Positions 1-6,294 of a DNA stretch of 14,578 nt are shown here, one piece after another; the stretch's first letter is position 1, and the number at the start of each line of letters is the position of its first letter. The stretch comes from Alphaproteobacteria bacterium. Lineage in GTDB: Bacteria; Pseudomonadota; Alphaproteobacteria; Rhizobiales; Aestuariivirgaceae. The translations under genes were made by a program, and so were the position numbers. The stretch is taken from assembly GCA_005884715.1 (NCBI GenBank), contig VAZZ01000508.1:1-14578 (forward strand), read 5' to 3'. The notes beneath the pieces were generated by a model. It saw nothing but the letters and a program-made list of their open reading frames with translations. It was not told the origin of the DNA and made no database searches.

Positions 1-1
1 G

Positions 2-1885
2 GTCGAAGAGATCGATGGCAGTCCCGATGCCGCCTTCGTTGCGGTGAGGCGCGAGCTCACTATCGAGATCGTGAGGCATCTGAACGAGATCGGCTGCGGT
101 GGTGCCGTTATCTATGCTTCGGGCTTTTCCGAGGCAGGCGAGACCGGCAGGCAATTGCAGCGCCAGCTTCTCGAGGCCGGCCGCGGCATGCCGCTGATGG
201 GCCCCAATTGCTATGGCTTCGTCAATGCCAAGGCTAAGGCCGCTCTGTGGCCGGACGAGCATGGTCTCGTTCCCGTCGAGCGCGGGGTCGCCATCATCAC
301 CCAATCGGGCAACATCGCCTGCAATTTCACCATGACGCGCCGGGCGCTTCCGGTCGCCGCCGTCTTCGCCATCGGCAACCAGGCCGATATCGACATCGCG
401 CAGATGCTCGAAACTCTCTCTGAAGACCAGAGCATCACCGCCATCGGCCTTCATATCGAGGGCCTGAGGGACATCCCCTCATTCGCAAGAGCCGCCGAGA
501 TCGCACGCTTCAACCGCAAGCCGGTCATCGCGCTCAAGACCGGTCGCTCCGAACAGGGCGCCAAGGTGGCGATGAGCCATACTTCCTCGCTCGCCGGTGC
601 CGATACTCTCTATGACGCGCTGTTCGAGCGCTACGGCGTTGCCCGCATGAAATCAGTGACGGCTTTCGTCGAAACGCTGAAATTCCTTCATCATGGCGGA
701 CCGCTGAAAGACAACCGTCTCGTCTCGATGAGTTGCTCAGGCGGCGAAGCGGCTCTCATTGCCGATATGGCGATCGAGAAGAAAGTACGTTTTCCGGAAT
801 TCGACAGCTCCACCAAGCCCAGGGTCGCAGCGACGCTCAATGAATATGTGTCGATCGACAATCCGCTCGACTACCACACTTTCATCTGGAATCAGGAAGA
901 CAAGCTCACCACCACATTCTCCGCTGTCCTCGCCGGTGGCTTCGATGTCGCGATGCTGATCCTCGATATCCCGACGAGCCCCTCGATGCGGCCCGATACC
1001 TGGCTCGTCACCGCGAAATCGCTGAAGAATGCGGCTGAAGCGACAAAGGCGCGAACCGCGATGGTGGCAAGCCTTCCCGAATGCATGCCGCTTCCTCTCG
1101 CGGATGAGTTGGCGAAGTCGGGTGTCGCGCCCATGATGGGCCTTGATGATGCACTGACCGCCTTCGAGGCTGCAGCTTTCATCGGCCGGAACTGGGCTAG
1201 ACGCGACAAGTCGCCTCCTCTGCCCGTGATCGCACTGCGCGGCCGTGATCTCATGACGCTGACCGAGCATGACGCCAAGCAGCTACTGAAAAGTCACGGT
1301 CTTTCAGTTCCTGATGGGATCATCTGCGCTCCTGGCGACGCGGTGAAGGCCGCCGAGAAGCTCGGCTTTCCGGTTACGCTCAAGGTCTCGTCCACAGCGA
1401 TCGCGCACAAGACCGAGGCCGGCGGCGTGGCGCTCAATCTCAAGACGGCGGATGACGTTAGGAACGCCGCCCGACACATGGCCCGCCTCGCCGATGAGGT
1501 CATTGTCGAGCGCATGGTGATGGGGGCGGTCGCCGAACTGATCATCGGCCTCAAATCCGATCCGCAGTTCGGCCTGGCTCTCGTCCTCGGCGCCGGCGGC
1601 ATTCTCACCGAACTGCTCAAAGATTCGGCAACGCTCATATTGCCGACATCGCGGCCTGAGATCGAACGTGCACTTAAATCACTAAAAATTTGGAAGCTTA
1701 TCGAGGGGTTCCGCAATAGATCGGGCGATCAGGAGGGCGTAATCAAGGCGGTCGAGGCGATTGCCGCCTTTGCCGAAGCGCATCGGGGCTTTATAGAGGA
1801 GCTTGACGTCAATCCCCTGCTCGTCCTGCCTCCTGGTCATGGTGCCGTGGCGGTCGATGCCCTCATCAGAATGCGAAAAGGCTAG
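2..1885 (+). CDS. NDP-forming acyl-CoA synthetase, alpha-beta fusion (5' end cut by window edge)
   Basis: Acyl-CoA synthetase of the acetate--CoA ligase (ADP-forming) family, expected to make an acyl-CoA from a free acid, CoA and ATP in the cytoplasm through phosphohistidine intermediates. The frame is open from base 2, and the residues before the GTG at 44 (DGSPDAAFVAV) already read like this family, so that GTG is internal and the true start lies outside the window. About 627 residues are visible; full proteins are usually near 700. Order: rest of the CoA-binding Rossmann domain (GPNCYGFVNA), flavodoxin-like succinyl-CoA-ligase domains with SHTSSLAGAD (His codon at 578, probable first phosphohistidine), then an ATP-grasp half starting near 1260 with AHKTEAGGV (His codon at 1406, probable second phosphohistidine) and the terminal DVNPLLV motif. 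The caiD-like gene follows after 3 bp, so the two are surely co-transcribed and the substrate may be a carnitine-related acid. That substrate is inference; family membership is firm. Confidence 0.93.
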   Translation, partial: VEEIDGSPDAAFVAVRRELTIEIVRHLNEIGCGGAVIYASGFSEAGETGRQLQRQLLEAGRGMPLMGPNCYGFVNAKAKAALWPDEHGLVPVERGVAIITQSGNIACNFTMTRRALPVAAVFAIGNQADIDIAQMLETLSEDQSITAIGLHIEGLRDIPSFARAAEIARFNRKPVIALKTGRSEQGAKVAMSHTSSLAGADTLYDALFERYGVARMKSVTAFVETLKFLHHGGPLKDNRLVSMSCSGGEAALIADMAIEKKVRFPEFDSSTKPRVAATLNEYVSIDNPLDYHTFIWNQEDKLTTTFSAVLAGGFDVAMLILDIPTSPSMRPDTWLVTAKSLKNAAEATKARTAMVASLPECMPLPLADELAKSGVAPMMGLDDALTAFEAAAFIGRNWARRDKSPPLPVIALRGRDLMTLTEHDAKQLLKSHGLSVPDGIICAPGDAVKAAEKLGFPVTLKVSSTAIAHKTEAGGVALNLKTADDVRNAARHMARLADEVIVERMVMGAVAELIIGLKSDPQFGLALVLGAGGILTELLKDSATLILPTSRPEIERALKSLKIWKLIEGFRNRSGDQEGVIKAVEAIAAFAEAHRGFIEELDVNPLLVLPPGHGAVAVDALIRMRKG

Positions 1886-1888
1886 TTC

Positions 1889-2671
1889 ATGTCCTCACCC
1901 CTCATTGTCGAGCGCCGCGGCAAGGTCCTCGAAGTCACCATTAACCGGCCCAAGGCTAATGCCATCGACGCGCCGACCAGCCGGATCATGGGAGAGGCCT
2001 TCGCGAAATTCCGCGACGATCCGGACTTGCGCGTCGCCATCCTGACCGGCTCGGGAGAGAAATTCTTCTGTCCGGGCTGGGACCTGAAGGCGGCCGCCGC
2101 AGGCGAGGCGCCCGATTCCGATTATGGTGTGGGCGGCTTTGGCGGCCTGCAGGAATTGCCCGGCCTTAACAAGCCGGTGATCGCGGCGGTGAACGGCATC
2201 GCCTTCGGCGGTGGCTTCGAGATCATGATCTCGGCCGATATCATCATTGCCGCCGATCACGCCACTTTCGCATTACCGGAAATTAATTCGGGCACGCTTG
2301 CCGATGCGGCGACCATAAAATTGCCGCGCCGCATTCCCTATCATGTCGCCATGGAACTGCTATTCACCGGACGGCGCATGGATGCCCATGAGGCAAGGCA
2401 ATGGGGCATCGTCAATGAGATCGTGACCCAGCCCAATTTGATGATAAGAGCGCGCGAAGTCGCTTCCATGCTGGCCGACGGCCCGCCACTGGTCTACGCC
2501 GCCATCAAGGAGACGGTGCGCGAGACCGAGCGGCTCACCATCCAGCAGGCTTTCGATCTTGTCACCAAGCGCAAGCTCGCGACCATCGACAGGCTCTATT
2601 CGAGCGAGGACCAGCGCGAAGGTGCGCGTGCTTTCGCTGAGAAACGCAAGCCGGTGTGGAAGGGACGTTGA
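1889..2671 (+). CDS. caiD: Crotonobetainyl/carnitinyl-CoA hydratase (CaiD-like), crotonase superfamily
   Basis: Enoyl-CoA hydratase/isomerase family protein of 260 residues, the normal length. From memory of E. coli CaiD, resemblance is close over the whole chain: RPKANAIDA near the N-terminus, GEKFF.PGWDLKAAA.GEAPD at 56-76, NKPVIAAVNG.AFGGGFE at 94-111 and the terminus AFAEKRKPVWKGR. The two catalytic glutamates are present as E111 (FGGGFE) and E131 (LPE), 20 residues apart as in the family. CaiD interconverts L-carnitinyl-CoA and crotonobetainyl-CoA, so this enzyme probably hydrates crotonobetainyl-CoA or a similar trimethylammonium acyl-CoA. Oddity: the usual G-I-V-P-x-x-G-G stretch after the second glutamate is replaced by SGTLADAATIKLP, which may alter the substrate pocket. 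The ATG lies 3 bp after the CoA-synthetase stop. No caiB, caiC or caiA homologue is in view, so the upstream synthetase may supply the CoA ester. The family call is strong; the exact substrate is not proven. Confidence 0.88.
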   Translation: MSSPLIVERRGKVLEVTINRPKANAIDAPTSRIMGEAFAKFRDDPDLRVAILTGSGEKFFCPGWDLKAAAAGEAPDSDYGVGGFGGLQELPGLNKPVIAAVNGIAFGGGFEIMISADIIIAADHATFALPEINSGTLADAATIKLPRRIPYHVAMELLFTGRRMDAHEARQWGIVNEIVTQPNLMIRAREVASMLADGPPLVYAAIKETVRETERLTIQQAFDLVTKRKLATIDRLYSSEDQREGARAFAEKRKPVWKGR

Positions 2672-2720
2672 GCGCATGCCCCCGAAAAGTGTGAAGCGGT
2701 TTTCGGATAAGGGCATGCGC
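2672..2720. repeat. 49-bp palindromic intergenic element, Rhizobiales-type
   Basis: Perfect 10-bp outer arms, GCGCATGCCC (2672-2681) and GGGCATGCGC (2711-2720), enclose an inner stem CCGAAAA (2682-2688) and TTTTCGG (2700-2706). The loop is about 11 nt and ATAA is bulged on the right side. It begins at the base directly after the caiD-like stop codon and ends 15 bp before the metallophosphoesterase ATG. From memory, it resembles a short palindrome very common between genes of rhizobia (GCATG..., AAAAGTGTG.AGCGGTTTT core). In mRNA it would form a strong hairpin that could stabilise or terminate the upstream transcript. Only one copy is seen here, so the repeat status rests on recognition. Confidence 0.75.
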
Positions 2721-2735
2721 AAGGAAAATGACACC

Positions 2736-3626
2736 ATGCACCGCCGAACTTTCTTCAAATGGCTAGGCGGTCTTGTTCTGTCGGGCGCCGCGGTAACCGC
2801 CTATGGCTTCGGCATCGAGCCGCGCTTTCTTCTGCGCGTGCAACGATATGAATTGACGCCGCAAGGCTGGCCGCCTGATTTCAAGCTGCGCATCGCGGCC
2901 CTGGCCGATATCCATATGGGCGAACCCTATATGGGCCTGGCGCATCTCGAGCGTATTGTCGAAACCACCAACGCGCTCGCTCCCGATCTCATCCTGCTGC
3001 TGGGCGACTATGCCGCCGGCCATCGCTGGGTGACACGGAAGATAGCCATCAAGGACACGGCGGCGCTCCTCACTCAACTCAAGGCGCCACTCGGTACACA
3101 TTGCATTCTCGGCAATCACGACTGGTGGGATGACAGAGAGGCGCAGAAACGGCGCGCCGGCCCCAATCTCAATGGCGTGGCACTCGAGGCGGCGGGCTTC
3201 CCCGTCTATGAGAATGACGGCGTCAGGCTTGAGCACAAGGGCAAGGGCTTCTGGCTCATGGGCCTTGGCGACCAGATCGCCTTCATCGAAGGGCGCAACC
3301 GTTTCGCCGGCCTCGACGACCTCGATGCGACTCTGGCCAAAGTCACCGATGATGCGCCGGTCATCCTGATGATCCATGAGCCGGATGCTTTCACCAAGGT
3401 GCCCTCGCGCGTTTCACTGACGCTCGCCGGCCACACCCATGGCGGTCAGGTGCGCCTCCTCGGCTATTCGCCGGTCGTGCCGTCGGCCTATGGCAACCGT
3501 TTCGCCTATGGCCATGTGATCGAGCAGGATCGCCATCTCATTGTTTCGGGCGGGCTCGGCTGCAGCATCGTGCCCGTGCGCTTCGGCGTGCCGCCGGAGA
3601 TCAATCTGATCGAGCTCGGCGCGTGA
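2736..3626 (+). CDS. Exported/membrane-anchored calcineurin-like metallophosphoesterase (YkuE/YaeI type)
   Basis: Dinuclear-metal phosphoesterase of 296 residues. The ligand motifs are in order: D58-I-H60, G90-D91, G126-N-H-D129, H214 (MIHEP) and G232-H-T-H235 followed by GGQVRL. The N-terminus MHRRTFFKWLGGLVLSGAAV has a twin-arginine motif (RRTFFK) and a hydrophobic stretch, as in YkuE-like enzymes that act at or outside the cytoplasmic membrane. The natural substrate is unknown; relatives hydrolyse phosphodiesters or lipid-linked pyrophosphates. The frame is open much further upstream, into the caiD-like gene, but ATG 2736 is chosen because it starts the Tat signal and has AAGGA at 2721-2725 with good spacing; ATG 2715 lies inside the palindrome and would add 7 residues. 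The palindrome may separate its expression from the CoA genes. It converges with the next gene with only 15 bp between the stops. Class certain, role unknown. Confidence 0.9.
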   Translation: MHRRTFFKWLGGLVLSGAAVTAYGFGIEPRFLLRVQRYELTPQGWPPDFKLRIAALADIHMGEPYMGLAHLERIVETTNALAPDLILLLGDYAAGHRWVTRKIAIKDTAALLTQLKAPLGTHCILGNHDWWDDREAQKRRAGPNLNGVALEAAGFPVYENDGVRLEHKGKGFWLMGLGDQIAFIEGRNRFAGLDDLDATLAKVTDDAPVILMIHEPDAFTKVPSRVSLTLAGHTHGGQVRLLGYSPVVPSAYGNRFAYGHVIEQDRHLIVSGGLGCSIVPVRFGVPPEINLIELGA

Positions 3627-3641
3627 GCGCCCTCCTCGCCG

Positions 3642-4046
3642 TCAAAAAACCTTGAGACGCGACCGGCTCATGACAAAGCCATTCCGGCCGCGCTTGCATT
3701 CGAGACCCTTGGTCGAGGCCTGGCAGGTGAAGGGACCGGCCTTCCAGATCTCGCCATAAGCGAGAACCGGCTCCGCCGAGCAGCAGGAGGCATCGCCCAC
3801 ATTCTTGATCAGGACGGCCTTGCCTTTAGGCCCGAGCACGATACGCACATAGCGGGGCTCGACCCGGTCGCAGGAAAGCTCCGGCCCGCCATCGACCGGC
3901 TGATAATGCGCAACCCCGCCTTTCGGCGTATAGATGCAGCCGACATTGCCGGAAGGGAGAACGAATTCGATCTGCTCCTCTGCCACTGCGGGAAGCGAGA
4001 TCGTGGCCACCAGGATGGCCGCAACCGTTGAGCGAAAGATCAGCAT
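3642..4046 (-). CDS. Secreted cysteine-containing DUF6636-like protein
   Basis: 134-residue protein. Residues 1-22 (MLIFRSTVAAILVATISLPAVA) form a Sec signal peptide with a likely cut after AVA. The mature part resembles the DUF6636 pattern as I remember it: F.LPSGNVGC at 28-37, a central C59-D-R, LAYG at 96-99, AGPFTC at 103-108, GLEC at 114-117 and a terminal F.MSR pattern. Six cysteines (37, 59, 88, 89, 108, 117) suggest disulfides in the periplasm; the C88-C89 pair is unusual. The frame stays open to 4295, but that would run antisense through the divergent gene and place a long non-signal stretch in front, so ATG 4046 is chosen. No clear Shine-Dalgarno precedes it. It diverges from the gene at 4092 across 45 bp. 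No biochemical function is known to me. Confidence 0.8.
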   Translation of the reverse strand: MLIFRSTVAAILVATISLPAVAEEQIEFVLPSGNVGCIYTPKGGVAHYQPVDGGPELSCDRVEPRYVRIVLGPKGKAVLIKNVGDASCCSAEPVLAYGEIWKAGPFTCQASTKGLECKRGRNGFVMSRSRLKVF

Positions 4047-4053
4047 GCCGGAA

Positions 4054-4070
4054 TCATTCGTATTGAATGA
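4054..4070. promoter_or_regulatory. Candidate operator: 17-bp palindrome between divergent genes
   Basis: TCATTC (4054-4059), GTATT, GAATGA (4065-4070) form a perfect inverted repeat in the middle of the 45-bp space between the two divergent small secreted-protein genes. The segment is AT-rich compared with its surroundings. A dimeric regulator could act on both genes from here. No convincing -35/-10 pair was found, and 6-bp arms can arise by chance. Confidence 0.3.
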
Positions 4071-4091
4071 AAATATGATCACCACTCTACC

Positions 4092-4463
4092 ATGAAACCA
4101 GTTCTTGCCGCGCTTACAATTGTTGCGATATCGGCTTCCGTCTGCTCCACGCGCAGCCATGCAAAGGACGCCGAACAAACATTGGAGAATCCCGCCGAAA
4201 CGCAGCCAGGACTCCCGATGGGACAAACCCCTGGTGAGCATCAACCCGGCGCGCTCTTTTGTGCGTTCAGGGACAAGGAGGACGACTTTGTCCACGTTCT
4301 CTTATGCCGGTTCGAGGATTCGGAGACCTGTATCTTGACCGCTCCTAAGCCCTTGAAGGCCATGCTGCAAAGATTTGACGCGGTGAAGATGCTCAAAATT
4401 GGGTCAACGGATGATGGGTGCTCCGAGCTCACTTTCAGCGGGAACTTGAAATCCCCGGACTAG
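4092..4463 (+). CDS. Hypothetical secreted protein with four cysteines in the mature part
   Basis: 123 residues that I do not recognise. MKPVLAALTIVAISASVCSTRSHA is a plausible Sec signal peptide with cleavage after S-H-A (residue 24). The mature part is proline-rich and polar at first (about 25-53), then compact with cysteines at 57, 72, 80 and 110, enough for two disulfide bonds in the periplasm. It begins 45 bp from the divergent DUF6636-like gene, and both encode small exported cysteine proteins, so shared control is possible. The last 29 bp overlap the restored 3' end of the convergent MFS gene. No obvious Shine-Dalgarno is seen. The clean signal peptide supports a real gene, but some doubt remains because there is no family match. 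Confidence 0.62.
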   Translation: MKPVLAALTIVAISASVCSTRSHAKDAEQTLENPAETQPGLPMGQTPGEHQPGALFCAFRDKEDDFVHVLLCRFEDSETCILTAPKPLKAMLQRFDAVKMLKIGSTDDGCSELTFSGNLKSPD

Positions 4464-5572
4464 CCGATCGGGGTAAGAAAAGCAGGACCAGCAGCGCGCC
4501 GATCCACAGGCTTGCAGTGGCGGCAAGACACGTAGCGAAGAACCCATAAGTTGCATAGACGCTGCCATAGACACCACCACCGAGGCCGACCGCCACATAG
4601 GTGATGAAAGAGAACAGCCCCATGGCGGTCGATGCCGACATGCTGCGCCAATCCCCAGATCACCGGATAGGTGATCGCCGTCCACAGCGTAAGCGTGGAG
4701 ATCGGCAGGAGGATGTAGTTGATGCCAAGGATGAAGAGAGCGAGCGCCATCAAACGCGTTGGTCCCACCCGATCGATGAAGCCATCGAAGAAGACGGCAA
4801 GCCCGAAGCCCAAGCCATAGGAACAGGCGACGAGCCCGCCGAGCCAGGCGCCCGCATGATGCAGGTGACGCACATGATCGCCGAGGAACGTATAGGTCTG
4901 GTAGAAGCCGATCATGAAGACGAAAGTGGCGATGAGCGCCAAGCGGATGCCCTTCACGGCCAGCGCCTGCCCATAGGCTACCGGCCGCGATGCCGCAGTT
5001 GATGACGCCCGCGGCAGCAATCCGATGCCGAAGATCATGCCGGCCGAAATGAGCGCAACGGCGAGGAAAGTGCCGCGCCAGTCGACGAGATCGGCAATGA
5101 GGGCGGCGAACGGAATGCCGGCCACCATGGCGACGGACCAGCCGAAGATCACCCGCCCCATGGCGCGTGAGCGCATATGGTCGGGTGTCAGGTCGGCGGT
5201 AAGTGCGTAGGTTCCGGGGATGATGACGCCCGCAGCAAGACCGGTAACGAATTGCCCGGCCACCAGCACCCGCCAGTCGAAGGCAGCCGCGCATAGGGCA
5301 AGCCCCGCTGCGATGATCGCGAAGGCGATCTGGATCGCCTGGCGTTTCGGCCACTGGCCGAGCCGTGGCGCGGCCACGAGGGCCGCCAGCGCCACGCCCG
5401 CGCCATAGGCGCCCGAGGCGATGCCGATCTCGACCGGGCCCGCCGCCAGAGACTGGGCGATGTCAGGCAAAAGCGGCGACAGCATCAGTGCCTGGATGCC
5501 CACCGCGGCAATGCCGCACATCAGGATCATGAGATGGTTCTGCGGGGACGGTGCTGTGGAAATGGCAGTCAC
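4435..5572 (-). pseudogene. MFS transporter gene broken by a frameshift near its 3' end
   Basis: Major facilitator superfamily permease. It begins at GTG 5572 (read as M-T-A-I-S-T-A-P) and shows regular membrane segments, for example 15-38, 51-68, 81-97, 103-125, 142-162 and 168-186, with the second half starting near 208. The usual loop between helices 2 and 3 is here RLGQWPKR. After about residue 310 (VIWGLAQ, near 4643) the frame switches to a cysteine-, arginine- and tryptophan-rich tail (RPRWWCLWQRLC) unlike MFS and stops at 4460. A neighbouring frame from about 4641 to 4435 supplies the missing end: MSASTAMGLFSFITYVAVGLG, then hydrophobic helices and a stop. Joined, they give about 378 residues, normal for a 12-helix drug or metabolite exporter. 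One extra base or two missing bases explains it; a sequencing error is equally possible. It diverges from the Lrp-type regulator, its likely controller. Substrate unknown. Confidence 0.82.
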
Positions 5573-5679
5573 GTGGCGAACACCAATAGATGATTTATAT
5601 TGTTGCCCATATCATGTTAATGAAAGGGAGAGAATTGACTATTTTTTTGCGATGAACCCTGTTCATAGGATGACCCGAT
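5573..5679. promoter_or_regulatory. AT-rich divergent promoter region between MFS gene and Lrp regulator
   Basis: 107 bp, clearly more AT-rich than the coding DNA on both sides. Toward the MFS gene, TTAACA (5620-5615) and TATAAA (5599-5594) on the minus strand could be promoter elements, but the spacing is only 15. Toward the regulator, TTGACT (5635-5640) is a good -35-like box without a clear -10. A weak inverted repeat, CAATA (5584-5588) and TATTG (5598-5602), lies near the MFS start. The regulator has an AGGA ribosome-binding site at 5667-5670. The boxes are suggestive only. Confidence 0.4.
5652..5666. promoter_or_regulatory. Candidate Lrp/AsnC operator, perfect 15-bp palindrome
   Basis: ATGAAC (5652-5657), CCT, GTTCAT (5661-5666) is a perfect inverted repeat ending 13 bp before the regulator ATG and just upstream of its ribosome-binding site. 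Lrp-family sites are typically about 15-bp palindromes, and these regulators commonly repress themselves and activate or repress the divergent gene. The length and place fit; binding is inferred. Confidence 0.45.
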
Positions 5680-6153
5680 ATGGATGCCACTGACCGAAAG
5701 CTGTTAGCTATCCTGGCCGATGATGCCACCATCGGCTTTCGCGAACTCGGCGAGAAACTGGGCCTCTCTGCTCCTTCCGTCTATGAGAGGGTGAAAAAGT
5801 TGAAAGCCCAGGGCGCCATCCGCCGCACCACCATCGAGATCAATGGCGAAGCGATTGGCTGCCCCCTTCTCGCTTTCGTCCATGTGACGACCGAGGGCTG
5901 GGGCAAGACCCCGGAAATGCTGTCGATTACCGACGACCCACGGGTGGAGGAGCTGCATTCTGTCGCCGGCGATACTTGCATTCTTCTTAAAGTACGCTGT
6001 GAGGGAACTCTCGCCCTCGAGCAGCTCCTGAAGCGCGTCTATGACACGCCGGGCGTCAGGAGTACGCGCTCCTATATCGCCCTCAACACCTATCTGGAGC
6101 GCGGACCACGGACGGAACTTTTCAGTAAAATTAGCGACCAAACCAATTCTTAA
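5680..6153 (+). CDS. Lrp/AsnC family transcriptional regulator
   Basis: 157-residue feast/famine regulator of typical length. It starts MDATDRKLLAILADDATIGFR and has a helix-turn-helix at about 18-46 (RELGEKLGLSAPSVYERVKKL) with the family pattern in which S30-x-x-S-V-x-x-R-V leads the recognition helix. A linker strand (49-57) and the RAM/AsnC ligand-binding domain at about 63-140 follow. Such proteins form dimers to octamers and sense amino acids or related metabolites. The start ATG has AGGA 9 nt upstream. It is divergent from the MFS transporter gene across a 107-bp promoter region with a palindrome, the usual layout of a local regulator controlling an amino-acid or amine exporter. The ligand cannot be read from sequence. 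Confidence 0.93.
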   Translation: MDATDRKLLAILADDATIGFRELGEKLGLSAPSVYERVKKLKAQGAIRRTTIEINGEAIGCPLLAFVHVTTEGWGKTPEMLSITDDPRVEELHSVAGDTCILLKVRCEGTLALEQLLKRVYDTPGVRSTRSYIALNTYLERGPRTELFSKISDQTNS

Positions 6154-6201
6154 TGCCGCCTTTCATCGACCTTGGAATATTCGGCTCTGGCGTTGAACTC
6201 T

Positions 6202-6238
6202 TTACACGCCTCTGCCGTAGCTAGATCGACACGTGTAA
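6202..6238. other. Inverted repeat downstream of the Lrp gene
   Basis: TTACACG (6202-6208) and CGTGTAA (6232-6238) are perfect 7-bp arms separated by 23 nt in the 139-bp space between the regulator stop and the SRPBCC gene end. It could be part of a transcript-end structure together with the hairpin at 6254-6281, or a protein site. No gene is visible in this space. Confidence 0.3.
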
Positions 6239-6253
6239 GGCGACAGGAGACTT

Positions 6254-6294
6254 GGTCCGATCAAGGTATGGCGATCGGGCCGCGTTTTGCTTTT
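6254..6294 (+). terminator. Rho-independent-like terminator on the + strand
   Basis: GGTCCGATC (6254-6262) pairs with GATCGGGCC (6273-6281), eight pairs and one mismatch around a 10-nt loop, followed by GCGTTTTGCTTTT. It would end transcripts from the Lrp-type gene about 100 nt beyond its stop. The T-rich tail overlaps the stop codon of the convergent SRPBCC gene at 6293. In the minus direction the tail comes before the stem, so it would not act in the same way. Confidence 0.55.

Noticed and set aside
2559..2735. Upstream extension of the metallophosphoesterase frame into the caiD-like gene
   Set aside because: It would overlap caiD and run through the palindrome. The Tat-type N-terminus and ribosome-binding site mark 2736 as the start.
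4047..4295. N-terminal extension of the DUF6636-like protein to 217 residues
   Set aside because: It would bury the signal peptide in the middle and run antisense through the divergent secreted-protein gene.
4404..5354. A 316-codon minus-strand frame parallel to the MFS gene
   Set aside because: It is arginine- and histidine-rich without membrane helices, a shadow frame; only the frame used at 4435-4641 restores transporter-like sequence.
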